Positions 1 to 6,867 are shown, counted from the first letter of the stretch. The stretch: DNA of 8,496 nucleotides from a bacterium (GCA_027310235.1 DAIDBF010000054.1:1-8496), one strand, 5' to 3'. A program made the numbers and translations. The notes: generated by a model not told the origin, from the letters alone.

Positions 1-395
1 GCTGGAGGCCCATTGTTCGTCTTTTCTTTCGGCGCGCGCACTTCGGTGAGGGTGGATCTCCTATTAAGTTGGATATTCTCAACTTCTTCGACAACGTTCG
101 AATGTGGCTCGTAAAAAGAAATCTCCAGGTGAAGTCGCGTCACTTCGAGGTACCCGCGTGCGGCACGCTCGAGATGACTCAGGACGCGGATGATTTGAAG
201 GAATATTACAAACTCGGCGAGGAGATCGTGGTTTATAAAGATAACAAGGATTTAGTGGAGAAGATAAAGTACTACCTCGCACACCTCGAAGAACGCGAAG
301 AAATCGTAAAGAGAGGATATGCGCGCACCATCCGCGATCACTCGACCGAGAAAAGATTCGAGGAAATTTTCAGGATGATGAAAATGCCGTTCTAA
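1..395 (+). CDS. CgeB-like glycosyltransferase, C-terminal fragment (5' end outside window)
   Basis: This is the C-terminal end of a GT-B glycosyltransferase of the CgeB / Glyco_trans_1_2 type, which transfers sugars from nucleotide donors in the cytoplasm. The frame is open from base 3 (bases 1-2 finish an earlier codon), so the gene starts before the window. The diagnostic stretch is SRHFEVPACGTLEMT (bases about 138-182), matching the family pattern of K/S-R-x-FE-x-x-x-CG before the donor-binding Glu region. It is followed by LKEYYKLGEEIVVY, then a helix with KIKYYLAH, then GYARTIRDHSTEKRF near the end; this order is typical of the domain's C-terminus. A TTG at 69 could be read as a start, but homologous-looking sequence continues upstream of it. 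The stop is six bases from the convergent O-methyltransferase stop. Acceptor and donor sugars cannot be inferred. The family call is fairly secure. Confidence 0.82.
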   Translation, partial: WRPIVRLFFRRAHFGEGGSPIKLDILNFFDNVRMWLVKRNLQVKSRHFEVPACGTLEMTQDADDLKEYYKLGEEIVVYKDNKDLVEKIKYYLAHLEEREEIVKRGYARTIRDHSTEKRFEEIFRMMKMPF

Positions 396-401
396 GAGGA
401 A

Positions 402-1640
402 TCAGGAAGGTATTTCGTAGAGTTCTTCCACATAGCCGTTTCGAAGGAGTTGCGGGAAGCGGGATATCCGTTTGAACCCGCCGGACTTTTCAACTGCTTG
501 TGAGGCGATGAGGTGCAACTTCTCCGTCTGCCCCGGAATAAGCGCATCGCCCCTCTCATGGTTGATACTTAGGAAGTACTTTTTCGTATTCTTTTTTATC
601 GCCTCAAGATAGTCCATCACAATACCCCTATCCATCTCCGGGAGCCCGTCCTCATTAAATGTCAGATCGTATTTTTTCTGATTCACCTTTAAAAACTCCC
701 ACCACGGAAGTATTTTTATGGAGTTCTTTGACTTTGCGGTTTCTCCGAAAAGGACCACCTCTCTTTCCGGCAGGGCCTTTATCAGATACCACGCCTGGAC
801 GACGTTCATTCGCGGAAGATCGAAGAGCGAATAATCGAGAAATCCAAACCTGCTGGCGTAGAGAGCAACCTTTCCGACGCCGGGTCCCAACTCTGTAATC
901 GATCCGTTTTGTGGATCGACAAGTTGCCGAAGACGCCACGCCGCATAAAGTGAAAGAATGTCTCTCGACATAAAATAGCCGTTCCCCATCTTTAATTTGA
1001 ACACCCCTCCATCAATATCCGGCGGAGCGACAGGGACGCCTATTTTCTTTTCTATCTCGTGTATAAGCCAGTCCGAGTCAACTTTCATATTTTCTCCAAG
1101 CGTTTCCTGCCCAGGATTTTCATAAGATAAGACACCTAGTAACTCGGCAAGAGAAACCGCCTTATCCTTTATATCTGCCGCCTCATAGCGTCTCAACTTT
1201 TTACTTGAAGCGAGCTCGTGGTACTCTACCGCGTTCGTTATCCCGTACGTGATGCTTTGTCGGTATACATCACGCAGATAGTTCGCCAGCTTATGCGGGT
1301 TTTTTTCGGAAAGTATCTCGAGCATATCCTTATGATGACCGTGTTCCAAAAAACTCCACATATCTTCGTCGCGGTTTCCCGCCTCCTCCTTACACGCTCT
1401 TGCGGCATGGAATGCGGTAAGTATTCTTTCGGCAATCAGAACGTCATTCTCGGTAGTGTGTCCACCTCTTAATTCGACTTCTGCGCGAGGAAACCCATGC
1501 ACCATGGCATGATTCAAACGATAGCGGGCGTTATGAACGATTCCCACCTTCTTTTTCATCCTCCTCCAGGTGCGTTTCATGAGAAGCGGTACCCCGCCTT
1601 CACCCAACGCATATTTTACTTTCGTATAAGTGCTTATCAC
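402..1640 (-). CDS. Putative sugar O-methyltransferase (TIGR04371-like)
   Basis: A 412-residue SAM-dependent methyltransferase resembling the 'putative sugar O-methyltransferase' family found in polysaccharide loci; it probably methylates a hydroxyl on a glycan or sugar nucleotide. The SAM-binding glycine loop is ITELGPGVGKVALYA (about residues 248-262), with an acidic residue in FDLPRM (D274) at the expected ribose-binding place. NEDGLPEM (329-336) and FLSINHE (356-362) are the family's characteristic downstream blocks. The N-terminal 200 residues are helical and charged, with no signal peptide or membrane segment. The start is GTG at 1640; an in-frame stop lies upstream at 1670-1668, so it cannot be much longer. 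A later ATG at codon 21 is possible. Neither has a good ribosome site. It is the only - strand gene here and sits between two + strand glycan genes, so it is probably a separately transcribed or inserted tailoring gene. Confidence 0.8.
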   Translation of the reverse strand: MISTYTKVKYALGEGGVPLLMKRTWRRMKKKVGIVHNARYRLNHAMVHGFPRAEVELRGGHTTENDVLIAERILTAFHAARACKEEAGNRDEDMWSFLEHGHHKDMLEILSEKNPHKLANYLRDVYRQSITYGITNAVEYHELASSKKLRRYEAADIKDKAVSLAELLGVLSYENPGQETLGENMKVDSDWLIHEIEKKIGVPVAPPDIDGGVFKLKMGNGYFMSRDILSLYAAWRLRQLVDPQNGSITELGPGVGKVALYASRFGFLDYSLFDLPRMNVVQAWYLIKALPEREVVLFGETAKSKNSIKILPWWEFLKVNQKKYDLTFNEDGLPEMDRGIVMDYLEAIKKNTKKYFLSINHERGDALIPGQTEKLHLIASQAVEKSGGFKRISRFPQLLRNGYVEELYEIPS

Positions 1641-1669
1641 GGCTATTGACTTACTATGTGGTCTGCTTC

Positions 1670-1698
1670 ATTGTACTAGGAGCGATAGTGATGCGCAA
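1670..1698 (-). promoter_or_regulatory. Candidate promoter for the O-methyltransferase gene
   Basis: Read on the - strand, TTGCGC (1698-1693) is followed after 17 bases by TACAAT (1675-1670), a five-of-six match to the -10 consensus. Transcription would start near 1663, about 23 bases before the GTG at 1640. The -10 sits in TAGTACAAT, similar to the TAGTATAA blocks upstream of 3995. The -35 match is weak. For the opposite gene at 1701, TTGACT (1646-1651) is a good -35 but has no well-spaced -10, so I do not call that one. Confidence 0.35.
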
Positions 1699-1708
1699 TA
1701 ATGGATAA
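1688..1708 (+). other. Possible tiny upstream ORF overlapping the C-methyltransferase start
   Basis: GGAG at 1679-1682 is the only clear Shine-Dalgarno sequence here, but it lies 18 bases before the ATG at 1701, which is too far. It is ideally placed (8 bases) for an out-of-frame ATG at 1691, or 5 bases for the GTG at 1688. That frame reads only MRNNG (or one or two residues more) and stops with TAA at 1706-1708, just past the next gene's ATG. This arrangement would allow translational coupling by ribosome re-initiation. It may equally be chance in a short AT-containing leader. Confidence 0.25.
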
Positions 1709-2948
1709 AAAATTTTCTCCTCGTATAGTCCAGGATCGCGAACGAATCGTCACGCAGTGCCGCGTGTGCGATTCTTCGAATCTGCAGCTTGCGGTTGACC
1801 TCGGTTTCCAGCCGTGGGGAAACCACTTTCTGAAGAAGGAAGAGGTGGGCAAAGAACCGTTCTATCCCTTGTGCGTGGTATTCTGCATGGATTGCCGAAC
1901 GCCCCAGTTGGACTACACCGTTCCTAAAGAAACGATGTTCGGCGAACATACCTATCTCTCCGGCATCACGAAGACCTTGAGCGATCACTTCAAAATCGTG
2001 GCTGAGGAGATTGACGTTATGTTTTTTGAGAGTGTCTCCGAAAAATCGGTGCTCGATATCGGTTCGAATGACGGGACCCAGCTCAAACACTTCAAAAATC
2101 TCGGATATGACGTGCTGGGAGTAGAATCGGCGGAAGTTCCGGCTAAGCTCGCGAACGAGGCGGGGATTCCCACCGTCCAGGCGTTCTTCAATTTCGAGTC
2201 CGCAAAAAACCTGCAGAGGAAGTTCCAGGTGGTGAACGCGGCGGGGATCTTCTTCCATCTCGAAGAACTTCACTCGGCGGCCGACGGAGTGAAAGAGATT
2301 CTCGCGAACGATGGCGTCTTCATGGTGCAATTTTTGTATATGAAGAAGATTATGGAAAATCTTGCGTTCGATCAAATCTATCACGAACATCTCCTGTACT
2401 ATAATTTGAGGAATTTGGAGACGCTTCTCAATCGTCACGGGCTCGCGCTCTTCGATGCGTATCTTTCTCCCGTTCACGGCGGATCCGTCATAAGCTTCAT
2501 TACCCACAAAGGCAAGCGGGAACGCTCGCCGCGGCTCGTCGCGATGATGGAAGAGGAGGAGAGAAAGAACACGAACGAGTTCACGACCTACCTTGAGTTT
2601 GCGGAGAAGATACGGGAGGCAAAAAAGAAAAATCTCGAGTACCTCGATATCGCGAAACGGCAGGGCAAGACGATCTTCGGATTCGGTGCGCCGGTAAAGG
2701 GCAATACGCTTCTCAACTATTTCGATGTCGGCACTGAACATCTGGATTATCTCATAGAAAGAAATGAGCTCCGCCGGGGGCTCTATTCGCCGGGTATGCA
2801 CATCCCGATCGTAATAGAAGGGGAGTTCGAAAAGTTGCCGGATATTTATTACGTGCTCGCATGGAACTTCAAGAAAGAGATTCTCGCGAGAAATCAGCAT
2901 CTCATCGATCAAGGAATCGAGTTTTACTTTCCGGTGAACCCGGAATAA
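1701..2948 (+). CDS. Class I SAM-dependent sugar C-methyltransferase (zinc-binding N-terminus, TylC3-like)
   Basis: A 415-residue, three-part enzyme of the NDP-sugar C-methyltransferase family (Methyltransf_13, Methyltransf_12/23, Methyltransf_14 order). These enzymes add a methyl branch to the carbon next to the keto group of a nucleotide-linked keto-sugar. The zinc domain has C20-x2-C23 and C62-x2-C65. The SAM loop is LDIGSNDGT (118-126). YHEH (Y227-H230), in the place of the Tyr/His pair thought to act in catalysis in TcaB9-type enzymes, is intact, as is HGGS (259-262). The C-terminal Rossmann-like domain has GFGAPVKGNTLLNYF (327-341), the usual signature. Length is normal and nothing looks broken. 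ATG 1701 is chosen because a TGA lies in frame at 1689-1691. The SDR gene follows 12 bases after the stop, so the two are probably co-transcribed. The substrate is unknown; no 4,6-dehydratase is visible to make its keto-sugar. Confidence 0.9.
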   Translation: MDKKFSPRIVQDRERIVTQCRVCDSSNLQLAVDLGFQPWGNHFLKKEEVGKEPFYPLCVVFCMDCRTPQLDYTVPKETMFGEHTYLSGITKTLSDHFKIVAEEIDVMFFESVSEKSVLDIGSNDGTQLKHFKNLGYDVLGVESAEVPAKLANEAGIPTVQAFFNFESAKNLQRKFQVVNAAGIFFHLEELHSAADGVKEILANDGVFMVQFLYMKKIMENLAFDQIYHEHLLYYNLRNLETLLNRHGLALFDAYLSPVHGGSVISFITHKGKRERSPRLVAMMEEEERKNTNEFTTYLEFAEKIREAKKKNLEYLDIAKRQGKTIFGFGAPVKGNTLLNYFDVGTEHLDYLIERNELRRGLYSPGMHIPIVIEGEFEKLPDIYYVLAWNFKKEILARNQHLIDQGIEFYFPVNPE

Positions 2949-2960
2949 GATGACACTATC

Positions 2961-3896
2961 ATGAAGATTTTAGTCACCGGAGGAGCTGGTTACATTGGAT
3001 CGATTCTCGTGCCCGAACTGCTGCGCGCGGGCCATGAGGTGACCGTAGTGGATAGTTTTATCTACGAACAGACGCCACTTCTCGACGTCTGTAACTTCAA
3101 GACCCTTACCATAGTGCGGGGTGACGTGAGGAACGAAGAGTTGATGAAAAAACACGTCGCCGGAAAGGATTTTATAATTCCCTTGGCGGCGCTTGTGGGT
3201 GCTCCCGTATGCGACAAGGATCCCTTCGCTGCCCGGACGGTGAACTTGGAGGCAATAGAGCTTATCTTGCGTTTGCGTACCCCGGAACAAAAGATTCTCT
3301 TCCCCAATACGAACAGCGGCTATGGGCGCATGACCGAAGGGACGGCTATCTGCGACGAGACGAGCCCTCTGAATCCGGTCTCACTTTACGGACAACTCAA
3401 GGTGGAGGCGGAAAAGAAACTTCTCGCCGCCGGCAACGTGATTGTGTTTCGTCTCGCGACCGTGTTCGGCATCGCACCGAGACCCCGTCTCGATCTTTTG
3501 GTCAACGACTTCGTATATCGGGCGGTCAACGATCGTGCGGTGGTAATCTTCGAAGGCAACTTCAAACGAAACTATATTCACGTACGAGACGTGGCGCGAG
3601 CGTTCATGCACGGGTTGAATAATTTTGAGATCATGAAAAACCAAGCGTATAACGTCGGTCTTTCGGACGCCAACCTGAGCAAGCTCGAATTGTGCGTGGA
3701 AATCAAAAAGCAGCTGCCGCAGTTCGTATTCATCGAGTCGCAGATCGGCGAGGATATGGATAAACGGAACTACATCGTGAGTAACGAAAAAATAGAGAAG
3801 ACGGGTTTCAAGCCGCAGGTATCGCTGGAAGAGGGAATCACGGAACTCATCAAGGGGTATACAATAGTAAAAAGGAGTCACTTCGCGAATATTTGA
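2961..3896 (+). CDS. NAD-dependent sugar epimerase/reductase (extended SDR)
   Basis: A 311-residue extended short-chain dehydrogenase/reductase acting on a nucleotide sugar in the cytoplasm. The N-terminal Rossmann motif is GGAGYIG (7-13), and D31 at the end of beta-2 favours NAD over NADP. The active-site triad is present: T117/S119 region in NTNSGYG, then Y143-x3-K147 in SLYGQLK. RNYIHVRDVARAF (203-215) is the usual substrate-domain signature. At the position where 4,6-dehydratases have the Asp-Glu of TDE, this protein has Asn-Ser (118-119), so epimerase or reductase activity is more likely than dehydration. It follows the C-methyltransferase by 12 bases, which suggests it works on the same keto-sugar, for example reducing or epimerising the methylated product. 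There is no evident Shine-Dalgarno sequence. It ends just before a nested inverted repeat. The exact reaction is not determined. Confidence 0.87.
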   Translation: MKILVTGGAGYIGSILVPELLRAGHEVTVVDSFIYEQTPLLDVCNFKTLTIVRGDVRNEELMKKHVAGKDFIIPLAALVGAPVCDKDPFAARTVNLEAIELILRLRTPEQKILFPNTNSGYGRMTEGTAICDETSPLNPVSLYGQLKVEAEKKLLAAGNVIVFRLATVFGIAPRPRLDLLVNDFVYRAVNDRAVVIFEGNFKRNYIHVRDVARAFMHGLNNFEIMKNQAYNVGLSDANLSKLELCVEIKKQLPQFVFIESQIGEDMDKRNYIVSNEKIEKTGFKPQVSLEEGITELIKGYTIVKRSHFANI

Positions 3897-3909
3897 TTTC
3901 TTTTGTGCG

Positions 3910-3965
3910 CCCTTAGTATAAGCGATGGGAAAGCATTTTTCTCGTCGCTTTCCCATTTCTAAGGG
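3910..3965 (+). terminator. Nested inverted repeat, probable transcription terminator
   Basis: An inner perfect 10-base stem, ATGGGAAAGC (3925-3934) with GCTTTCCCAT (3947-3956), closes a 12-base loop containing T5. An outer perfect 7-base stem, CCCTTAG (3910-3916) with CTAAGGG (3959-3965), surrounds it across an asymmetric internal loop (8 and 2 bases). The structure starts 13 bases after the stop of the SDR gene and precedes the next promoter, as expected of a terminator. The T-run after the inner stem is short (TTTCT), so termination may be weak, partial, or the structure may have another role. Confidence 0.55.
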
Positions 3966-3974
3966 ATTCGTTAC

Positions 3975-3985
3975 TATAGTATAAA
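3975..3985 (+). promoter_or_regulatory. Candidate -10 region of the second + strand unit
   Basis: TATAGTATAAA (3975-3985) holds two overlapping -10-like hexamers, TATAGT and TATAAA, 9-14 bases before the ATG at 3995. No convincing -35 is present. If TATAAA is used, transcription would begin at or within a few bases of the ATG, giving a leaderless or nearly leaderless mRNA, which fits the absence of a Shine-Dalgarno sequence. A second possible promoter lies upstream: TTGATT (3893-3898), 18 bases, TATAAG (3917-3922); both -10 blocks share TAGTATAA. Confidence 0.45.
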
Positions 3986-3994
3986 TAAATCATT

Positions 3995-4894
3995 ATGAGG
4001 GTATTTATCACCGGTGGCACGGGATTTATCGGACGTCACGTGTTTAGGGAACTGAAAAGGCGAAAGCATCGCGTGCTCGCGCTCTCCCTTACCGCCGAGA
4101 AGGAGCAGGGAGCCACCCTTATCAAGGGCGATCTCTCAAGCATCAAAAAGTGGGAGCGACAACTGAGGAAGTTCAAGCCCCAGGTCGCGATACACCTCGC
4201 ATGGGAGGGTATACCGGACTTCTCGTATTCAAAGTGCGTCAAAAACCTCGAAATAGGACTCGCTCTTTTCGACGTGCTCGCCGCTGCGGGTTGTAAAAAA
4301 ATCATCGCCGCGGGAACTGGCTTTGAATATAACGGCTGCGTAGGAAAGATCCCCGACGCCATAGATGTGAGGCCGACGAGCGCGATCGCAGCATCGAAAC
4401 ACGCGCTTCATCTTATGGGGGAGGCGCTCGCGAGAGAACACAAGATGGGTTTTATCTGGATTCGTCCCTTTAATCCATACGGACCGGGACAGCGTTCGGG
4501 TTCCCTTATTCCTCACATCATGCGTTCCGTCGCTATCGACGTTCCTCTGCACCTCAAAAATCCGCTCGCACAGGGAGATTTTGTGTATGTCGGCGATGTA
4601 GCGCGTGCAATCGCGGACACGGTTTCGCGCGGGAGGGGGTACGCGACCTATAACATCGGTTCCGGCAAACTCTCCGCGGTGAAGAACATCGCGAAACTGG
4701 TTTGTAGGGAAATGAAAACTAGAAAGTCTTACTACGAAAGTTTTGCACGCACCGCAAAAGGAAAAACAATGCCCGCGCCATATGCGGATATCAAAAAGAT
4801 CCGAAAAGAAATCGGCTGGCGTCCGACAACCAACTTAGAAAAAGGAATACGAAACACGGTGCGCGAGTTTGACCTTAGTGATATTTTGTCATAA
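3995..4894 (+). CDS. NAD(P)-dependent epimerase/dehydratase-like SDR lacking the catalytic tyrosine
   Basis: A 299-residue extended-SDR protein of sugar-nucleotide type. The Rossmann motif GGTGFIG (7-13) is intact. Substrate-side signatures are also kept: RPFNPYGPGQ (157-166), GDFVYVGDVARAI (194-206) and YNIGSG (219-224). The YxxxK motif is altered: in PTSAIAASK (127-135) the lysine K135 and surrounding residues are conserved, but isoleucine (ATC at 131) sits where tyrosine belongs. The upstream segment AAGTGFEYNG (105-114) is in the position of the Ser/Thr region. The protein may be an SDR with a different acid/base residue, a binding or regulatory paralogue, or inactive. It opens the second transcription unit and is followed 9 bases later by a glycosyltransferase. 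The fold is certain; the reaction is not. The start has no Shine-Dalgarno sequence but lies right after a -10-like element. Confidence 0.85.
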   Translation: MRVFITGGTGFIGRHVFRELKRRKHRVLALSLTAEKEQGATLIKGDLSSIKKWERQLRKFKPQVAIHLAWEGIPDFSYSKCVKNLEIGLALFDVLAAAGCKKIIAAGTGFEYNGCVGKIPDAIDVRPTSAIAASKHALHLMGEALAREHKMGFIWIRPFNPYGPGQRSGSLIPHIMRSVAIDVPLHLKNPLAQGDFVYVGDVARAIADTVSRGRGYATYNIGSGKLSAVKNIAKLVCREMKTRKSYYESFARTAKGKTMPAPYADIKKIRKEIGWRPTTNLEKGIRNTVREFDLSDILS

Positions 4895-4903
4895 TGTGAG
4901 GTC

Positions 4904-5869
4904 ATGAATGCGGAGTATCCCCTGGTCTCAATCCTTTGTGCCGTCCGTAACGACGGCCGATTTATCAGAGAAACACTTGAAAGCGTCATAATGCAGGACT
5001 ACCCTCGTTGGGAACTGATTGTGATGGATGGCGCTTCGACCGATGACACGTTTGCCATTGTGAACGAGTTTGCCGCAGGACACCCGAACATCATCGTACG
5101 TTCCGAGCCGGACAAAGGACAATGGCACGCGCTTGATAAGGCACTCTCTCTGGTCAAGGGGAAATATATTTTTCTGCTATGCGGTCAGGATGGGTATCTG
5201 CGCAAAGATTGGTTCAGTCGCTGCGTAGAAACACTTGAAGAACATCAGGATGTGTCACTCGTGTGGGGCATCCCGTTCATTATGAGCGAAGACGGCAAAT
5301 TGGTGGGGCCACATTATGCATATGCCGGTTTTTTGGGCGATAAAGAGTATGGATCGCGGACAAAACCCGTTAGTGCGTTTGTGGCAAAGGTTGATTGGCG
5401 TCGTTCGTCTGCTCTTTCGCGTCTATGGCGTCTTTTGAGAAAACTGACGTGGTCACGTTTCCTGATGTTGTTTCGCTCCTTCAAAAAGCGAGAGATACCA
5501 CAGAGGAAGGATTGGTTTCTTTTTTGGTTACGTACAGGGCGGACCTTTCCCGAAAGCAATATGTGTGTTCGAAAAGACATATATATCCGACTTACAAAAA
5601 GGTTCCCGGAAGAAACGATGACAAACGCTGCACTTTTGGATTTTTGTTTTAATTTTAATGCGCAAGGTTATCTCGCGTGCGGATTGCCGCTCGCCGGAAG
5701 CTTTGGACGCTCTCACGCAGAAGGTCAGGCATTGCGTCAGTATGATGATACTCTTATGGCGAGTTATTATCAGAACATCACAAATTTGAGAAAACAGACG
5801 AAAGGGAGGAAAATAGAGTTTGTGGATCCATCCGGCAAGGTCGTTTCTGAGCAGACACTCTCTTTATGA
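4904..5869 (+). CDS. Family 2 glycosyltransferase
   Basis: A 321-residue GT-A glycosyltransferase. The N-terminus has the family's first strand and loop, VSILCAVRNDGRFIRETLESV (8-28 in part), then MDGASTDDT (41-49) for nucleotide binding, then SEPDKGQWHALDKAL (67-81), the common GT2 block before the acceptor strand. The DxD site is altered: where NSDD is usual there is CGQD (93-96), keeping only the last aspartate, D96. Residues 163-212 form an unusual Arg/Trp/Leu/Phe-rich basic stretch that looks amphipathic and may dock on the membrane; there is no true transmembrane span. The start is ATG 4904, with GAGG ending only two bases upstream. The last four bases overlap the kinase start (ATGA), so the two are translationally coupled. 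It likely transfers the sugar made by the adjacent activation genes, but donor and acceptor are unknown. Confidence 0.85.
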   Translation: MNAEYPLVSILCAVRNDGRFIRETLESVIMQDYPRWELIVMDGASTDDTFAIVNEFAAGHPNIIVRSEPDKGQWHALDKALSLVKGKYIFLLCGQDGYLRKDWFSRCVETLEEHQDVSLVWGIPFIMSEDGKLVGPHYAYAGFLGDKEYGSRTKPVSAFVAKVDWRRSSALSRLWRLLRKLTWSRFLMLFRSFKKREIPQRKDWFLFWLRTGRTFPESNMCVRKDIYIRLTKRFPEETMTNAALLDFCFNFNAQGYLACGLPLAGSFGRSHAEGQALRQYDDTLMASYYQNITNLRKQTKGRKIEFVDPSGKVVSEQTLSL

Positions 5870-6867
5870 TTATTACGAGAACACCATTCCGCGTTTCATT
5901 TTTCGGTGGTGGCACCGATTATCCGGTGTGGTGCGAGGAAAACGGCGGCGCTGTGCTTTCAACGACCATCGATAAGTACACATATCTCACGGTGAGATAC
6001 TATCCTTCATTTCATCCGACCAAACACCGTATTTCTTGGTCGAAAATAGAGCTTGTCGACAATGTGGATGACATCGAGCATCCTTCCGTGCGAGAGACAT
6101 TGAAATACCTGCAGATAGAAAAGGGAATTGAAATCCATAACGCCGCGGATCTTCCTGCGCGTTCCGGTCTCGGATCGAGCTCTTCTTTTACGGTCGGTCT
6201 CCTACACGCACTCTCCGCACTGATAGGTAAGCAAGTAACCAAGATGGAGCTTGCGTTGGATGCGATACACATCGAACACGATCTCATTAAGGAAAATGTC
6301 GGATTGCAGGATCAGGCCGCCGCTGCGTTCGGGGGCTTGAATAAATTTGTATTTAAGGGGAAAAACGACATCAGTGTTCAACCCGTTATCCTTTCCGATC
6401 AGAAACTTGAAGAGTTCGAAAATAACTTAATGATGGTATTCACAGGTTTTTCAAGAACTGCTTCCGAAGTTGCGGCGGAGCAGATCAAGAGCACCAACCA
6501 AAAGGAGCAGGAGTTGAGAATGATGCATCGAATGGTTGATGAAGCACTTGATATCCTGCGCTCGGAAAGAGCGGATTTGAACGATTTTGGAAAGATGCTC
6601 CACGAAACGTGGATGTTGAAGCGCGGGCTAACTAACAAAATCAGCAATCCGAAAATTGACGAGATCTATGAGACCGCACGCCGCGTCGGGGCAGTTGGCG
6701 GCAAGTTGCTCGGTGCGGGCGGAGGAGGATTTATACTGCTTTTTGTGCCGCCGGAACGGCAGGCAAAAGTTCGTGAAGCGCTGAAAAATTGCATCTTCGT
6801 GCCTATCAGGTTTGAGATGGACGGGAGTAAGATTATCTATCACCAAAATGGACCCACAATCGTCTGA
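5866..6867 (+). CDS. hddA: GHMP-family sugar kinase, D-glycero-D-manno-heptose 7-phosphate kinase-like
   Basis: A 333-residue GHMP kinase closest in pattern to HddA, which phosphorylates the anomeric carbon of D,D-heptose 7-phosphate on the way to GDP-heptose. Motif 1 is RTPFRVSFFGGGTDYP (5-20), with the FGGGTD form typical of this subfamily. The ATP-binding motif 2 is LPARSGLGSSSS (96-107). ENVGLQDQ (143-150) supplies the expected active-site Asp (D149) region. Motif 3 is KLLGAGGGGFILLF (280-293). Length is normal. The ATG shares four bases with the upstream glycosyltransferase stop, and the nucleotidyltransferase that would take its product overlaps the end by 20 bases, which strongly supports one pathway. 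Related kinases act on other sugars (for example fucose), so the heptose assignment rests on the FGGGTD motif and the neighbour. Confidence 0.88.
   Translation: MIITRTPFRVSFFGGGTDYPVWCEENGGAVLSTTIDKYTYLTVRYYPSFHPTKHRISWSKIELVDNVDDIEHPSVRETLKYLQIEKGIEIHNAADLPARSGLGSSSSFTVGLLHALSALIGKQVTKMELALDAIHIEHDLIKENVGLQDQAAAAFGGLNKFVFKGKNDISVQPVILSDQKLEEFENNLMMVFTGFSRTASEVAAEQIKSTNQKEQELRMMHRMVDEALDILRSERADLNDFGKMLHETWMLKRGLTNKISNPKIDEIYETARRVGAVGGKLLGAGGGGFILLFVPPERQAKVREALKNCIFVPIRFEMDGSKIIYHQNGPTIV

Noticed and set aside
69..71. TTG as the true start of the first gene
   Set aside because: The same frame is open back to the window edge, and the encoded part is only the tail of a GT-B domain, so the gene is cut by the window.
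405..429. GGAAG...CTTCC inverted repeat as a terminator between the convergent genes
   Set aside because: Only five base pairs, inside the O-methyltransferase coding region, with no T-run.
1624..1636. ATAAG-TG-CTTAT palindrome just inside the O-methyltransferase start as an operator
   Set aside because: Short and AT-rich, and unrepeated elsewhere in the intergenic region; chance is an adequate explanation.
1668..2912. A 414-codon open frame on the - strand, nearly covering the C-methyltransferase gene
   Set aside because: Its codons are exactly complementary to the sense codons, so it stays open merely because the sense gene avoids TTA, CTA and TCA. The protein is repetitive and hydrophobic/charged with no recognisable domain, while the sense protein has every expected motif.
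3209..3622. A 137-codon + strand frame inside the first SDR gene
   Set aside because: Low-complexity Arg/Gly-rich translation; the overlapping SDR frame contains the YxxxK and substrate motifs.
3381..3956. A 191-codon open frame on the - strand over the end of the first SDR gene
   Set aside because: It has the same codon-aligned shadow geometry, no family motifs, and starts inside the inverted repeat.
6812..6847. TTG-initiated 12-residue N-terminal extension of the nucleotidyltransferase
   Set aside because: The extension does not resemble the family, and ATG 6848 places the signature loop at a normal distance from the N-terminus.
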